Shown here: piece by piece, positions 25,036 through 32,654 of the stretch
How positions within the stretch are numbered: the first letter of the stretch is position 1
Layout of the letters: the number at the start of each line of letters is the position of its first letter
Source: Longimicrobium sp.
GTDB lineage: Bacteria > Gemmatimonadota > Gemmatimonadetes > Longimicrobiales > Longimicrobiaceae
Length of the DNA: 40,372 nt
Reading direction: 5' to 3'
NCBI RefSeq assembly: GCF_035474595.1
Contig: NZ_DATIND010000160.1
Coordinates: forward strand, 1 to 40,372
Translations under genes and position numbers: made by a program
The notes under the pieces: generated by a model
Seen by the model: only the letters and a program-made list of their open reading frames with translations
What the model was told of the DNA's origin: nothing
Databases searched by the model: none

Positions 25036-27473
25036 CCCGCCGGGGCCGGCTCGGGCGCCGCGGCGGCCGCGTCACCCCGCCGCCTGCGCCAGGCCACCAG
25101 CAGCCACGCGCCGTACGCGGCGAGCAGCACCAGCGTCGCCAGCCAAACCCAGAAACCGGTGTGCAGCGACGGGGAATCGAAGGTGAAGACGACGCGGTGC
25201 TGCCCGGCGGGGATCACCACGCCGCGGAAGGTGTGGTTCGTCCGGTAGATCTCCGCCGGGCGGCCGTCCACCATGGCCTTCCAGTCCGGGTACCAGTTGT
25301 CCGCCAGCACCAGCAGCCCGGCGCCGCTCGCCTGCGCGGCCACCTCCACGCGGTCGGCGTCCTCGCGGGTGACGCGGGCGGCGCCCTGCAGCTGCGGCCC
25401 GGCGAGCGCCAGGTCGCGCGGGCTCTCCACCACGGCCGACTTCCGGGGGTCCCACCCCGGCTGCTGCATCGCCTGCAGCGTCTGCCCCTCGCCGGCGCGG
25501 ATGGCCTGGCCCACGACCCAGGCGCGCGGCAGGGCGTTCACGTTCTCGTAGACGACGGCCTGCTGCCCCTGGAAGGCGGGACGCAGCCAGTCGACGCCCA
25601 GCGGCTGCGAGCTCACCAGGTAGCGCACGTTGTCGGCGTTGATGAAGCGCGGGTCCTGCAGGAAGTTGTGGAAGTCCGGCGTGGTTCCCGGCCCGGCGCC
25701 CACGTACTCGTTGTAGCGCTGCAGCTGGTTGCCGTGCTCGCCGCCCGCCTGGTCGATGCCGTGGTACATCGGGTAGTTCATCACCCGCGGCCACGCGCTC
25801 TGCTGCCCCAGCGGCCACACGCGGAACGGCCCCGCCGCCTGCTGCGTCTTCAGGAACCCGGCTACGTCGTCCTCGGCGTAGTACTCGGCCGGCGCGGGGA
25901 TGGTGTAGAAGAACTTCTTCCCCAGCATCCACAGGTCCGCCGTGGTCACCGCCGCCAGGATCCACATCGCCGCGGCGGGGCCGATGCGGCGCGAGGTCCA
26001 CGCCCACAGCACCGCCGTGGCGCCCGCCGCGAAGACGGCGAAGCGCATCCACCCCGGCGCGGCGCTGGGCTCGCCCGGCTGGCCGGGGTGCGAGCCCAGC
26101 GCGGCCGCGCCCAGGAAAGCGATCACCACCACCACGCCGCCGATCCACAGCACCAGGTCCAGCCGTTCCCGGTTCTCGGCGGACGCCTTGCGGTCCGCCG
26201 CGGCCTCGCGGGCGCGGGCGAGCGACTCCAGCGCCAGCGCGCCCATCGCCACCACCGAGAAGGCGACCATGCCGTACGCCAGGTCCGGCGCGCGGAACTT
26301 TTTCAGCCCCGGCAGCAGCGTCCAGTACAGGTGGTAGAGCGGGGTGTGGCCGCCGAACGCCAGCGTCAGGAAGAAGAGCGCCGCCCCCGCGAAGAACCAC
26401 CAGTGGCGGTTCCGCCGCGCGTACCAGAAGCCCAGCGCGAAGAGGACGAGCGCCACCGCGCCCACGTACTCGCTGTGCAGCTTGAAGCCGTTCTCGCCGT
26501 GGTACGCCGAGAACGCCGGCCGGCCGTCGGTCGGGTCGACCACGGAAAGCCCGAGCTGCTCCGGCACCGCCATCGCCACCACGTTCACCGGCGGCATCGA
26601 GTACGAGACCGAGTACTCGTAGCCACGCCCCTCGCTCCCCGCGCGCGGCGAGTGCGAGACGTAGCTGGTGAAGGGGAGGAAGTTCACCGCGCCCATCGCG
26701 AACCCGAACGCGACGGCGCCGACGCCCAGGAGCACCACCTTGGCCAGCACCCGCCCGCGGCGGACGGTGCCGAGGTGGACGAGGCAGAAGACGGCCCAGA
26801 CCAGCGCGCCCACCAGCATGTACCACGCGACCTGGATCTGGAACGAGAGCAGCGCGAAGCCGACCGCCGCCGCCGCGCCCGCGAACGGCGCCACCGCGAC
26901 CGTGCGGATGCCGCGGTGCAGGAAGTAGAAGAGCAGGGGAACCAGGGAGAGGACGATGATCCGCCCGTCGTGCCCGGCATACACCCACGAGGTCAGGATC
27001 CCCGTCCACTGGAAGGCCAGGCCGGCCACGAAGGCCACCCACGGCCGCGACCCCATCTCCCGCGCCAGCAGGTACATCCCCCAGCCGGCCACGAAGAACT
27101 GGAAGAGGAAGATGGCCGGCAGGATCCCCTGCACGGGGAGCAGCCAGTCGGCCAGGAAGCGCACCGGATAGTACGCGCTGCCGGGGTTGGCGAAGTACGG
27201 CACGCCGCCGTACACCCACGGCACCCACTGCGGCAGGTGCCCCGCGGCAAAGCTCTTCGAGATGAAGCTCTGGAAGGCGAAGCCGGAGTTGGAGAAGTCC
27301 GTCCCGTACACCTGCCTTCCCGGGAGGAAGGCGGGAAGGAAGTAGACCAGCGCCAGCGCGAGGTAGATCGCGGCGGCGAGGCTCGTTCCCATGCGCGGCT
27401 CGGTCTCGGGCGGCGGGGCCAGCATCGAGGCGCGGCGCGCGGGCGCGGCGGCGGTGGCGGTCTTCTTGGTCAC
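25032..27473 (-). CDS. YfhO-family large membrane protein (GT-C-like)
   Basis: 813 residues. The N-terminal part has a dozen or more membrane helices. The loop after the first helix, 'YGTDFSNSGFAFQSFISKSF...LPQWVPWVYGGVPYFANPGSAYYPVRFL', is characteristic of YfhO and of GT-C enzymes, with the Asp of 'GTD' as likely catalytic residue. A large periplasmic C-terminal beta domain ('LLVLADNWYPDWKAMVDGRPAEIYRTNHTFRGVVIPAG') and one last helix match YfhO closely. Family role: glycosylation of lipoteichoic acid or other envelope polymers using undecaprenyl-linked sugars. The GTG start at 27473 lacks a good ribosome site; 'MLAPPPE' or 'MGTSLAA' (16 and 27 residues in) are alternatives. Confidence 0.88.
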   Translation of the reverse strand: MTKKTATAAAPARRASMLAPPPETEPRMGTSLAAAIYLALALVYFLPAFLPGRQVYGTDFSNSGFAFQSFISKSFAAGHLPQWVPWVYGGVPYFANPGSAYYPVRFLADWLLPVQGILPAIFLFQFFVAGWGMYLLAREMGSRPWVAFVAGLAFQWTGILTSWVYAGHDGRIIVLSLVPLLFYFLHRGIRTVAVAPFAGAAAAVGFALLSFQIQVAWYMLVGALVWAVFCLVHLGTVRRGRVLAKVVLLGVGAVAFGFAMGAVNFLPFTSYVSHSPRAGSEGRGYEYSVSYSMPPVNVVAMAVPEQLGLSVVDPTDGRPAFSAYHGENGFKLHSEYVGAVALVLFALGFWYARRNRHWWFFAGAALFFLTLAFGGHTPLYHLYWTLLPGLKKFRAPDLAYGMVAFSVVAMGALALESLARAREAAADRKASAENRERLDLVLWIGGVVVVIAFLGAAALGSHPGQPGEPSAAPGWMRFAVFAAGATAVLWAWTSRRIGPAAAMWILAAVTTADLWMLGKKFFYTIPAPAEYYAEDDVAGFLKTQQAAGPFRVWPLGQQSAWPRVMNYPMYHGIDQAGGEHGNQLQRYNEYVGAGPGTTPDFHNFLQDPRFINADNVRYLVSSQPLGVDWLRPAFQGQQAVVYENVNALPRAWVVGQAIRAGEGQTLQAMQQPGWDPRKSAVVESPRDLALAGPQLQGAARVTREDADRVEVAAQASGAGLLVLADNWYPDWKAMVDGRPAEIYRTNHTFRGVVIPAGQHRVVFTFDSPSLHTGFWVWLATLVLLAAYGAWLLVAWRRRRGDAAAAAPEPAPAG

Positions 27474-27561
27474 GTTCGGCAGATGGAGATGGGTATCGAC
27501 TCGCGAAATCCCGGAATCCGCGCGAGGTCCGACAGGGAATCGCGCGACGATCGTTGGAAGA

Positions 27562-27610
27562 TGCCACTGAAGTGGCGGCTACAACGGCACGCAGTCCGCC
27601 CGCGCGGACT
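27562..27610 (-). repeat. AGTCCGCG-GGCGGACT dispersed repeat (copy B)
   Basis: Read on the minus strand it opens AGTCCGCG-CG-GGCGGACT, then 'GCCGTTGT(A)GCCGC..CTTCAGTGGC', the same block order as copy A at 7847-7895. It lies in the 153-base gap between the GT4 gene and the YfhO gene, right after the GT4 stop. Changed positions such as 'CCACTTCAGTGG' keep an internal hairpin, which suggests selection for structure. Confidence 0.8.
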
Positions 27611-27626
27611 TCCCGCGATCCGGGCT

Positions 27627-28772
27627 TCAGCCCGTCGCGGCGAGCTTCTGGAGGAACTCGAAGTGGCGGTCGGCCACCTTCTCCCAGCGGAAGCGCTGCG
27701 CGGAGATGCGGGCGGAGGCGGACAGCGTCTCGCGCGCGGCGGCGTCCTCCAGCAGGCGCTCCGTCGCGTCCGCCAGCGCCCGCGCGTCGCCGGCGGGAAC
27801 GAGCATGCCGCCGCGGGGGGCGTCGACCACCTCGGGGAGCGAGCCGGCGGCGGCGGCCACGAGGGGGACGCCGGCGGCCATCGCCTCGGCGGCCACCATC
27901 CCGAAGCCCTCGAAGCGCGACGGCATCAGCTGCACCGCCGCGCCGGCGAACAGGCGCTGCCGCTCCGCCTCGTCCACGGCGCCCAGGAGGCGCACGTTGC
28001 CCTCGATCCCCAGCTCGCGCGACATCGAGCGGACGCGCTCCATGTCCTTGCCGCGCCCCGCGATGCGCATCTCCACCTCAGGCCGTTTCCGGGCCAGGAT
28101 GGCGACCGCCTGGAGGAGCGTGTCGAGCCCCTTCTGGATCACGTCCAGCCGCCCGAAGTAGAGCAGGTAGTCCTCCGGACGGCGCGGCAGCTCGAAAAGC
28201 TCGCCCGGCACGCCCGCGTACACAAGGTCGATGGGGACTTCGGGCGCGACGATGGCGCGCAGCAGCTCGTACGTGGCCGTCGACGTGGCGGTGAGGCGGC
28301 GGGCGCGGCGGATCATCGCCTTCTCCAGCCCCGAAAGGGCGGGAGCGAGCACCGGGCCCCACCGCTCGCGCGCCGTGGGCCCGGTCACGTGGTGCACGGT
28401 GATCCCGGACGGCCGTTTGCGCGGCATCAGGATGGGCGTGTACGACGAGAAGTCGAACACCGCCGCGTCGTACTCCGCCGTCCGCAGGAGCCGGTTCGCC
28501 GCTGCCGCGTACGTCACCCGGCTCCACGCGTACGGCCCGCGCGCGCCCAGGCGCAGGTAGCGCACGCCGTCGATCGTCTCGTCCTTCGCGCCGGGGTAGC
28601 TCCCCGTGGCCACCGTCGCGTCCACGCGGTCGGTGAGGCGGCGGTACAGCTCCAGCACGCGCACGGCGCCGCCGCCCGCCACCCACGGGTTCCGCGGATC
28701 GTCGTAGATGACGTGGAGGACCTTGAGCCGCAACGGAAGCGTTCCGGGATGCGAGGCGGGCGGGCGAGCCAT
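27627..28772 (-). CDS. Family 4 glycosyltransferase
   Basis: 381 residues, GT-B fold. The N-terminal half has the acceptor-domain start 'LKVLHVIYDDPRNPWVAGGGAVRVLELYRRL' (glycine-rich loop). The C-terminal donor domain has 'YLLYFGRLDVIQKGLDTLLQAV', 'RIAGRGKD', 'VRLLGAVDEAER' and the E-x7-E motif in 'PSRFEGFGMVAAEAMAAGVPLVA'. It transfers a nucleotide-activated sugar with retention, probably onto a lipid-linked glycan or exopolysaccharide. The start ATG 28772 precedes 'MARPPASHPG', about 18 residues before the domain. It belongs to the minus-strand glycan cluster with the YfhO and second GT4 genes. Confidence 0.9.
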   Translation of the reverse strand: MARPPASHPGTLPLRLKVLHVIYDDPRNPWVAGGGAVRVLELYRRLTDRVDATVATGSYPGAKDETIDGVRYLRLGARGPYAWSRVTYAAAANRLLRTAEYDAAVFDFSSYTPILMPRKRPSGITVHHVTGPTARERWGPVLAPALSGLEKAMIRRARRLTATSTATYELLRAIVAPEVPIDLVYAGVPGELFELPRRPEDYLLYFGRLDVIQKGLDTLLQAVAILARKRPEVEMRIAGRGKDMERVRSMSRELGIEGNVRLLGAVDEAERQRLFAGAAVQLMPSRFEGFGMVAAEAMAAGVPLVAAAAGSLPEVVDAPRGGMLVPAGDARALADATERLLEDAAARETLSASARISAQRFRWEKVADRHFEFLQKLAATG

Positions 28773-28927
28773 GTGCGTGAGCGGGCGGAAGATAGCCGCG
28801 CCCGGCCCGCGCGGGCAACCGCCGCGGGCGAGCCCACGAAGCCCGCGACGCAAAACGGCGACGGCGCCCGCGCCTTCCGCGCGGACGCCGTCGCTTTCGC
28901 GGCGAAGCGAGCCTGGGGCGCTACCAG

Positions 28928-29590
28928 CTAGCCTGCCACGCGCCGCTGCGATGCGTCCGCCGCGCGGAAGAGCTTCACGTTGTCCAGCAGCAGCCCGAAG
29001 CCGTCGGCGCCGGCGTTCTCGAAGCGCAGCCGCGCCACCACCGGCCGCCGCACGTGGATGGTGCGGGTGAAGACGCGGAACGGCGCCTCGGGCGGCAGCG
29101 TGATCTCCTCGCGGAAGGCGTTGCCCAGGCTCACCGTGGTGGTGTTCACGTCGCCGCGGTGCGAGCCGGCGAGGCGGAAGGAGAGCGCGTAGTCGCCCGG
29201 CTCCAGCGCGAAGCTCTGCCGCGAGACCAGCGCTCCGGACTCGAAGTGCACGTGGTCCGGGCGGTCGCCGTCCAGGTCCACGTACAGGCCGTTCCCCGGC
29301 AGGAAATCCCAGTCCGAGTTGGCGCCCACCAGGTCCACCGTTCCGCCCACCACCTCCCACTGGCGGAAGCGGGCGTACATCAGCGTGGGGATTCCCTCGT
29401 TCTCGCCGTCGAAGTCGTCCTGCAGCAGGGCGGGGGATGGCGAAGCGAGGGAGGCGGAGACGATGGGCGGGATGACGAAGACGGGCGGCAGCGGCGCGGG
29501 TTCCGGACGCGAGTGGCGGAGCGTTGCGACGGAGCCGATCGCGGTGATCGAAACCGCGCCGCAGAGGGCGTAGACGAGCGAGCTGTTCAT
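28928..29590 (-). CDS. Exported beta-sandwich (carbohydrate-binding-like) protein
   Basis: About 220 residues. An N-terminal hydrophobic segment ('LVYALCGAVSITAIGSVATL') acts as signal peptide or anchor. A Pro-rich linker follows, then a single jelly-roll domain: 'WEVVGGTVDLVGANSDWDFLPGNGLYVDLDGD...RQSFALEPGDYALSFRLAGSH...VSLGN...VARLRFENAG..GFGLLLDNVKLF'. The 'GGTVDL...PGNGLYVDLDG' pattern is one I know from PEP-CTERM-type surface proteins of cyanobacteria and Proteobacteria, but the C-terminus here ('SQRRVAG') has no sorting signal. Ligand unknown; the glycan-cluster setting suggests sugar binding. The ATG at 29590 places the hydrophobic stretch at the terminus; ATG 29611 is the alternative. 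Confidence 0.7.
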   Translation of the reverse strand: MNSSLVYALCGAVSITAIGSVATLRHSRPEPAPLPPVFVIPPIVSASLASPSPALLQDDFDGENEGIPTLMYARFRQWEVVGGTVDLVGANSDWDFLPGNGLYVDLDGDRPDHVHFESGALVSRQSFALEPGDYALSFRLAGSHRGDVNTTTVSLGNAFREEITLPPEAPFRVFTRTIHVRRPVVARLRFENAGADGFGLLLDNVKLFRAADASQRRVAG

Positions 29591-29707
29591 CGGATCGGAT
29601 GAGATCGGCATCGGGATGGAGCGGCTTCCGTATAACGAACCGATGCTCCGCCAACTGACGCGGGATCGTAATCTCCCGTCACCCTGCCATCGCAGATCCA
29701 GCGAAAG

Positions 29708-30346
29708 TCAGGGACGCGGGTCGATGGTGACGAGCACGCTGAACGACCCCAGCCACCGCCGCGCCAGCGCCGAGTACTTCCACGCCTCCAGGTCCGCGCG
29801 GTAGTAGCGGGCGGCGACGACGTAGCCGGAGCCGGCCACGCGCTCGGCGATCTGCCGCCAGCGCTCGGGCGGCATCAGGCGCTCGTTCCCCACGTCCTGG
29901 CGCGGGTAGCGGTCGCTGGGGATGGAGAAGACGACGGAGCGGCAGACACGCAGCTGCTCGCGGACCAGCCCGGCGATCGCGTCGTCGTCGAAGTGCTCCA
30001 TCAGCCCCTGCGACAGCGAGACGCCGTACGCCCCGTCGCGGAACGGCATGCGGAAGGCGTCCGCCAGCACCAGCCGCGTCTTCGGCCCGAAGCGCTCCAC
30101 GTTCGGGCGCGCGGCGCGCATGATCCGCGGGTCGTTGTCGATGCTGACCACGCGCTCCGCCCAGCGCGACAGCAGCGCGGACTGCGCCCCGCTCCCGATC
30201 CCCACCTCCAGGATCCCGCCCTTCGCCCGGCGCAGCACCGCGCGCAGCAGCTCCTGGTGGATCAGGTTGCGCTTCCAGAAGGTCAGCGGCCGGATCCGCT
30301 CCACGCGGAAGTTGTCCCAGTCCGCGGGGCGATGTGGCTCCGTCAC
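29708..30346 (-). CDS. Class I SAM-dependent methyltransferase
   Basis: 212 residues, Rossmann-fold methyltransferase. Motif I 'GGILEVGIGSGAQSALL' binds SAM, 'VVSIDNDPRIM' has the ribose-binding acidic residue, 'LVLADAFRMPFRDGAYGVSLSQGLMEHFDDD' covers motifs II-III. The C-terminal 'ERWRQIAERVAGSGYVVAARYYRADLEAW' is a less conserved cap. Substrate not predictable. The GTG start at 30346 lies one base after the stop of the GT4 gene (30348-31562), so it is co-transcribed with it and may methylate a sugar or lipid carrier of the same glycan. Confidence 0.85.
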   Translation of the reverse strand: MTEPHRPADWDNFRVERIRPLTFWKRNLIHQELLRAVLRRAKGGILEVGIGSGAQSALLSRWAERVVSIDNDPRIMRAARPNVERFGPKTRLVLADAFRMPFRDGAYGVSLSQGLMEHFDDDAIAGLVREQLRVCRSVVFSIPSDRYPRQDVGNERLMPPERWRQIAERVAGSGYVVAARYYRADLEAWKYSALARRWLGSFSVLVTIDPRP

Positions 30347-30347
30347 T

Positions 30348-31562
30348 CTATGCTCCCCTGCGCGGCCGTCGCCGCGACACGTCTCGGTAGATCTCCGCCA
30401 GCCGGTCGGCGATCACGTCCCATGAAAAGTTGGCGGCCACGTCCTCGCGGCCGTTCAATCCGAACTCCCGCGCGCGCGCCGGGTCGTCCATCATCCCCGC
30501 GATCGCCGCCGCCAGCGCGGGCGCATCGCCGGGGGGGACGAGCAGGCCGTTGCGGCGGTCGCGCACGATGTCCACGATTCCCCCCGCCGCGCTGGCGATC
30601 ACCGGGCGGGCGTAGCTCATCGCCTCGATGAGGACCACGCCGAGGCCTTCCGTATCCCCCTTCGCGTCGACCACCGCGGGGAGGACGAAGGCGTCGCACG
30701 TCTCCAGCCTGCGCTGCAGCTCTTCCTTGCTGACGAAGCCGTGGAAGATGGCGCGCCCGCCCAGCTCCAGCCGCCGCGCCTGCTCTTCCAGCTTCGCGCG
30801 GTCCGGCCCGTCGCCCACCACGTGAAGGAGGGCGCGGCGCTCCGCCGGGAGCGAGGCCAGCGCGTCCAGCAGCAGGTGCACGCCCTTCCGCTCCACCAGC
30901 CGGCCGACGAACAGGAGCTCGAAGGCCCTCGCGCCGTCGTACGTGTACGGCGGCGGCTCGGCCGGCGCGTCCACCGCGGCGCCGAAGGGGATGATGGCCG
31001 GGTCGACCCCGGGGACCTGCTTGCGGAGGCGGTCCGCCGTGTAGGTGCTGATCGCCGTCACCGCGTCCGAGCCGCGCACGATGCGGCGCAGCAGCGGGGC
31101 CAAAAAGGGGAACTGCCTCTCCATCCACGTCAGCTCCACCCCGAAGAAGGTGGAGACGAGGGGGAGGCCCGAGCGCCGCTTCGCGTGCAAGCCCAGCAGC
31201 CCCTGCGGGATCGGCCAGAAGGCGTGCACGACGTCGAATCCACCGTCCCTGGCCAGCTTGGCCGCCGCGCGCGAACCGGCGGCGACGTAGCCGGGGACCA
31301 GGCCCAGGAACCACGGCCGCTCGCGGATGCGGTCGGGCGCGGTCTGGTCGTGCGTGAGCGTTTCCCACCCGCGCGGGGCGTAGCGGAAGCGATGCACGCG
31401 CACCCCGTCGATCGTCTGCGAGGCCAGGCCCCGGTACGCGGGGGCCAGCACCTCGACGGCCACGCCGCGGGCCGCCAGGCGGCGGATCGTCTCCACCAGC
31501 CAGGGGGTGATGACGTCGGCCGGGTCGCGGGCGTAGGCCGTGACCAGGTACAGGACCTTCAC
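30348..31562 (-). CDS. Family 4 glycosyltransferase
   Basis: 404 residues, GT-B fold. It starts 'VLYLVTAYARDPADVITPWL', the nucleotide-domain beginning of GT4 enzymes with a PIG-A/Glycos_transf_4 type N-half ('GVRVHRFRYAPRG', 'DVVHAFWPIPQGLLG'). The donor half shows 'ELLFVGRLVERKGVHLLLDAL', 'HVVGDGPDRAKLEE', 'FHGFVSKEEL' and the E-x7-E motif 'GDTEGLGVVLIEAMSYARPVIA'. Retaining sugar transfer is expected; the acceptor is unknown. The start is GTG 31562, divergent from the Dpm1-like GT2 gene with under 100 bases between, so both promoters share a short region. Confidence 0.9.
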   Translation of the reverse strand: MKVLYLVTAYARDPADVITPWLVETIRRLAARGVAVEVLAPAYRGLASQTIDGVRVHRFRYAPRGWETLTHDQTAPDRIRERPWFLGLVPGYVAAGSRAAAKLARDGGFDVVHAFWPIPQGLLGLHAKRRSGLPLVSTFFGVELTWMERQFPFLAPLLRRIVRGSDAVTAISTYTADRLRKQVPGVDPAIIPFGAAVDAPAEPPPYTYDGARAFELLFVGRLVERKGVHLLLDALASLPAERRALLHVVGDGPDRAKLEEQARRLELGGRAIFHGFVSKEELQRRLETCDAFVLPAVVDAKGDTEGLGVVLIEAMSYARPVIASAAGGIVDIVRDRRNGLLVPPGDAPALAAAIAGMMDDPARAREFGLNGREDVAANFSWDVIADRLAEIYRDVSRRRPRRGA

Positions 31563-31657
31563 TTGTCGGGAGATTGGCGGCGGGCTATGTTGGACATCTG
31601 GCCCAAGATACGGCCCCCCGCCGACCCCGCAAGCACCCGACCGCAGCAGCCGGAGCC

Positions 31658-32377
31658 TTGGAGCGCGCCCTCGTCATCGTCCCGACGTACAATGAGCGCG
31701 AAAACCTGCCTCGCCTCGTGCCCTCCATCCTCTCGCGCGACGAGCGCCTGGAGATCCTGGTGGTGGACGACGGGTCGCCCGACGGGACCGGGGAGCTGGC
31801 GGACGAGATCGCGGCGGCCGAGCGGCGCGTGCACGTGCTTCACCGCGCCCAGAAGCAGGGGCTGGGAAAGGCGTACATCGCCGGCTTCCGCTGGGGGCTG
31901 GAGCGCGGGTACGACGCCATCTTCGAGATGGACGCCGACTTCAGCCACGACCCGCAGCACCTGCCGCAGTTCCTGGAGGCGGTGGACAAGTACGACGTGG
32001 TGCTCGGCTCGCGCTACCTGCACGGCCGCGTGACGGTGGTGAACTGGCCCATCGGCCGGCTCCTGCTCAGCTACTTCGCCAACGTCTACGCGCGCAAGGT
32101 CACCGGCCTGCCCATCGCCGACCTCACCGGCGGCTACAAGTGCTTCCGCCGCGAGGTGCTGGCCGCCATCGACCTGGACCGGGTGGAGAGCAACGGCTAC
32201 GCCTTCCAGATCGAGATGAGCTTCCGCGCCTGGAAGAAGGGGTACCGCCTGGGCGAGATCCCCATCATGTTCGTGGACCGCGACGTGGGCGAGAGCAAGA
32301 TGAGCAAGTCCATCGTCCGCGAAGCGGTCTGGAGGGTCTGGCGGTTGAGGTGGCTGTCGATCCGCCGGAAGCTGTAG
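31658..32377 (+). CDS. Polyprenol-phosphate mannosyltransferase-like family 2 glycosyltransferase
   Basis: About 239 residues, soluble Dpm1/Ppm1 type. 'ALVIVPTYNERENLPRLVPSI', 'EILVVDDGSPDGTGELADE', 'GLGKAYIAGFRWGLERGYD', the DxD motif 'EMDADFSHDP', and 'DLTGGYKCFRREVLAAIDLDRVESNGYAFQIEMSFRAWKKG' are diagnostic of the family. It makes polyprenyl-phosphate-mannose (or glucose), the donor used by GT-C enzymes such as the YfhO-like protein nearby. No membrane helices. The start is uncertain: TTG 31658 places the domain at the terminus; the frame is open back to a TTG at 31574. Its last 65 bases are copied in the tandem duplication that follows. Confidence 0.87.
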   Translation: MERALVIVPTYNERENLPRLVPSILSRDERLEILVVDDGSPDGTGELADEIAAAERRVHVLHRAQKQGLGKAYIAGFRWGLERGYDAIFEMDADFSHDPQHLPQFLEAVDKYDVVLGSRYLHGRVTVVNWPIGRLLLSYFANVYARKVTGLPIADLTGGYKCFRREVLAAIDLDRVESNGYAFQIEMSFRAWKKGYRLGEIPIMFVDRDVGESKMSKSIVREAVWRVWRLRWLSIRRKL

Positions 32378-32636
32378 AAAAGAAGTCCTGAGTCCTAAGT
32401 CCTGAGTCCTAAGTGGTTGGGTCCCAGGCAGTTCACTTAGGACTTGGGACTTAGCACTCAGGACTTCAGTTCTCTCGTCCGGGAAGCGGTCTGGAGGGTC
32501 TGGCGGTTGAGGTGGCTGTCGATCCGCCGGAAGCTGTAGAAAAGAAGTCCTGAGTCCTAAGTCCTGAGTCCTAAGTGGTTGGGTCCCAGGCAGTTCACTT
32601 AGGAGTTGGGACTTAGCACTCAGGACTTCAGTTCTC
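32313..32636 (+). repeat. 162-bp tandem duplication with nested inverted repeat
   Basis: Copy 1 (32313-32474) and copy 2 (32475-32636) differ at only two positions (C/G at 32320 vs 32482, and a C/G in the 'AGGACTTGGG' vs 'AGGAGTTGGG' block). Each unit holds the last 65 bases of the GT2 gene plus a long inverted repeat. That repeat is made of 'AAGTCCTGAGTCCTAAGTCC' words and their complement '...AGGACTTGGGACTTAG...' around about 20 bases, which may act as terminator. High identity implies a recent event. The second gene tail is non-functional. Confidence 0.92.
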
Positions 32637-32654
32637 TCCTCCCCACCCGCCCCC

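Noticed and set aside
25161-28931. 1256-codon plus-strand frame across the YfhO and GT4 genes
   Set aside because: It is antisense to two well-supported genes, is dominated by Arg, His and Ala, and has no recognisable domain.
32385-32467. CRISPR-like array from the AGTCCTGAGTCCTA words
   Set aside because: Repeats are contiguous and form one inverted repeat duplicated once; there are no unique spacers of even length and no cas genes.
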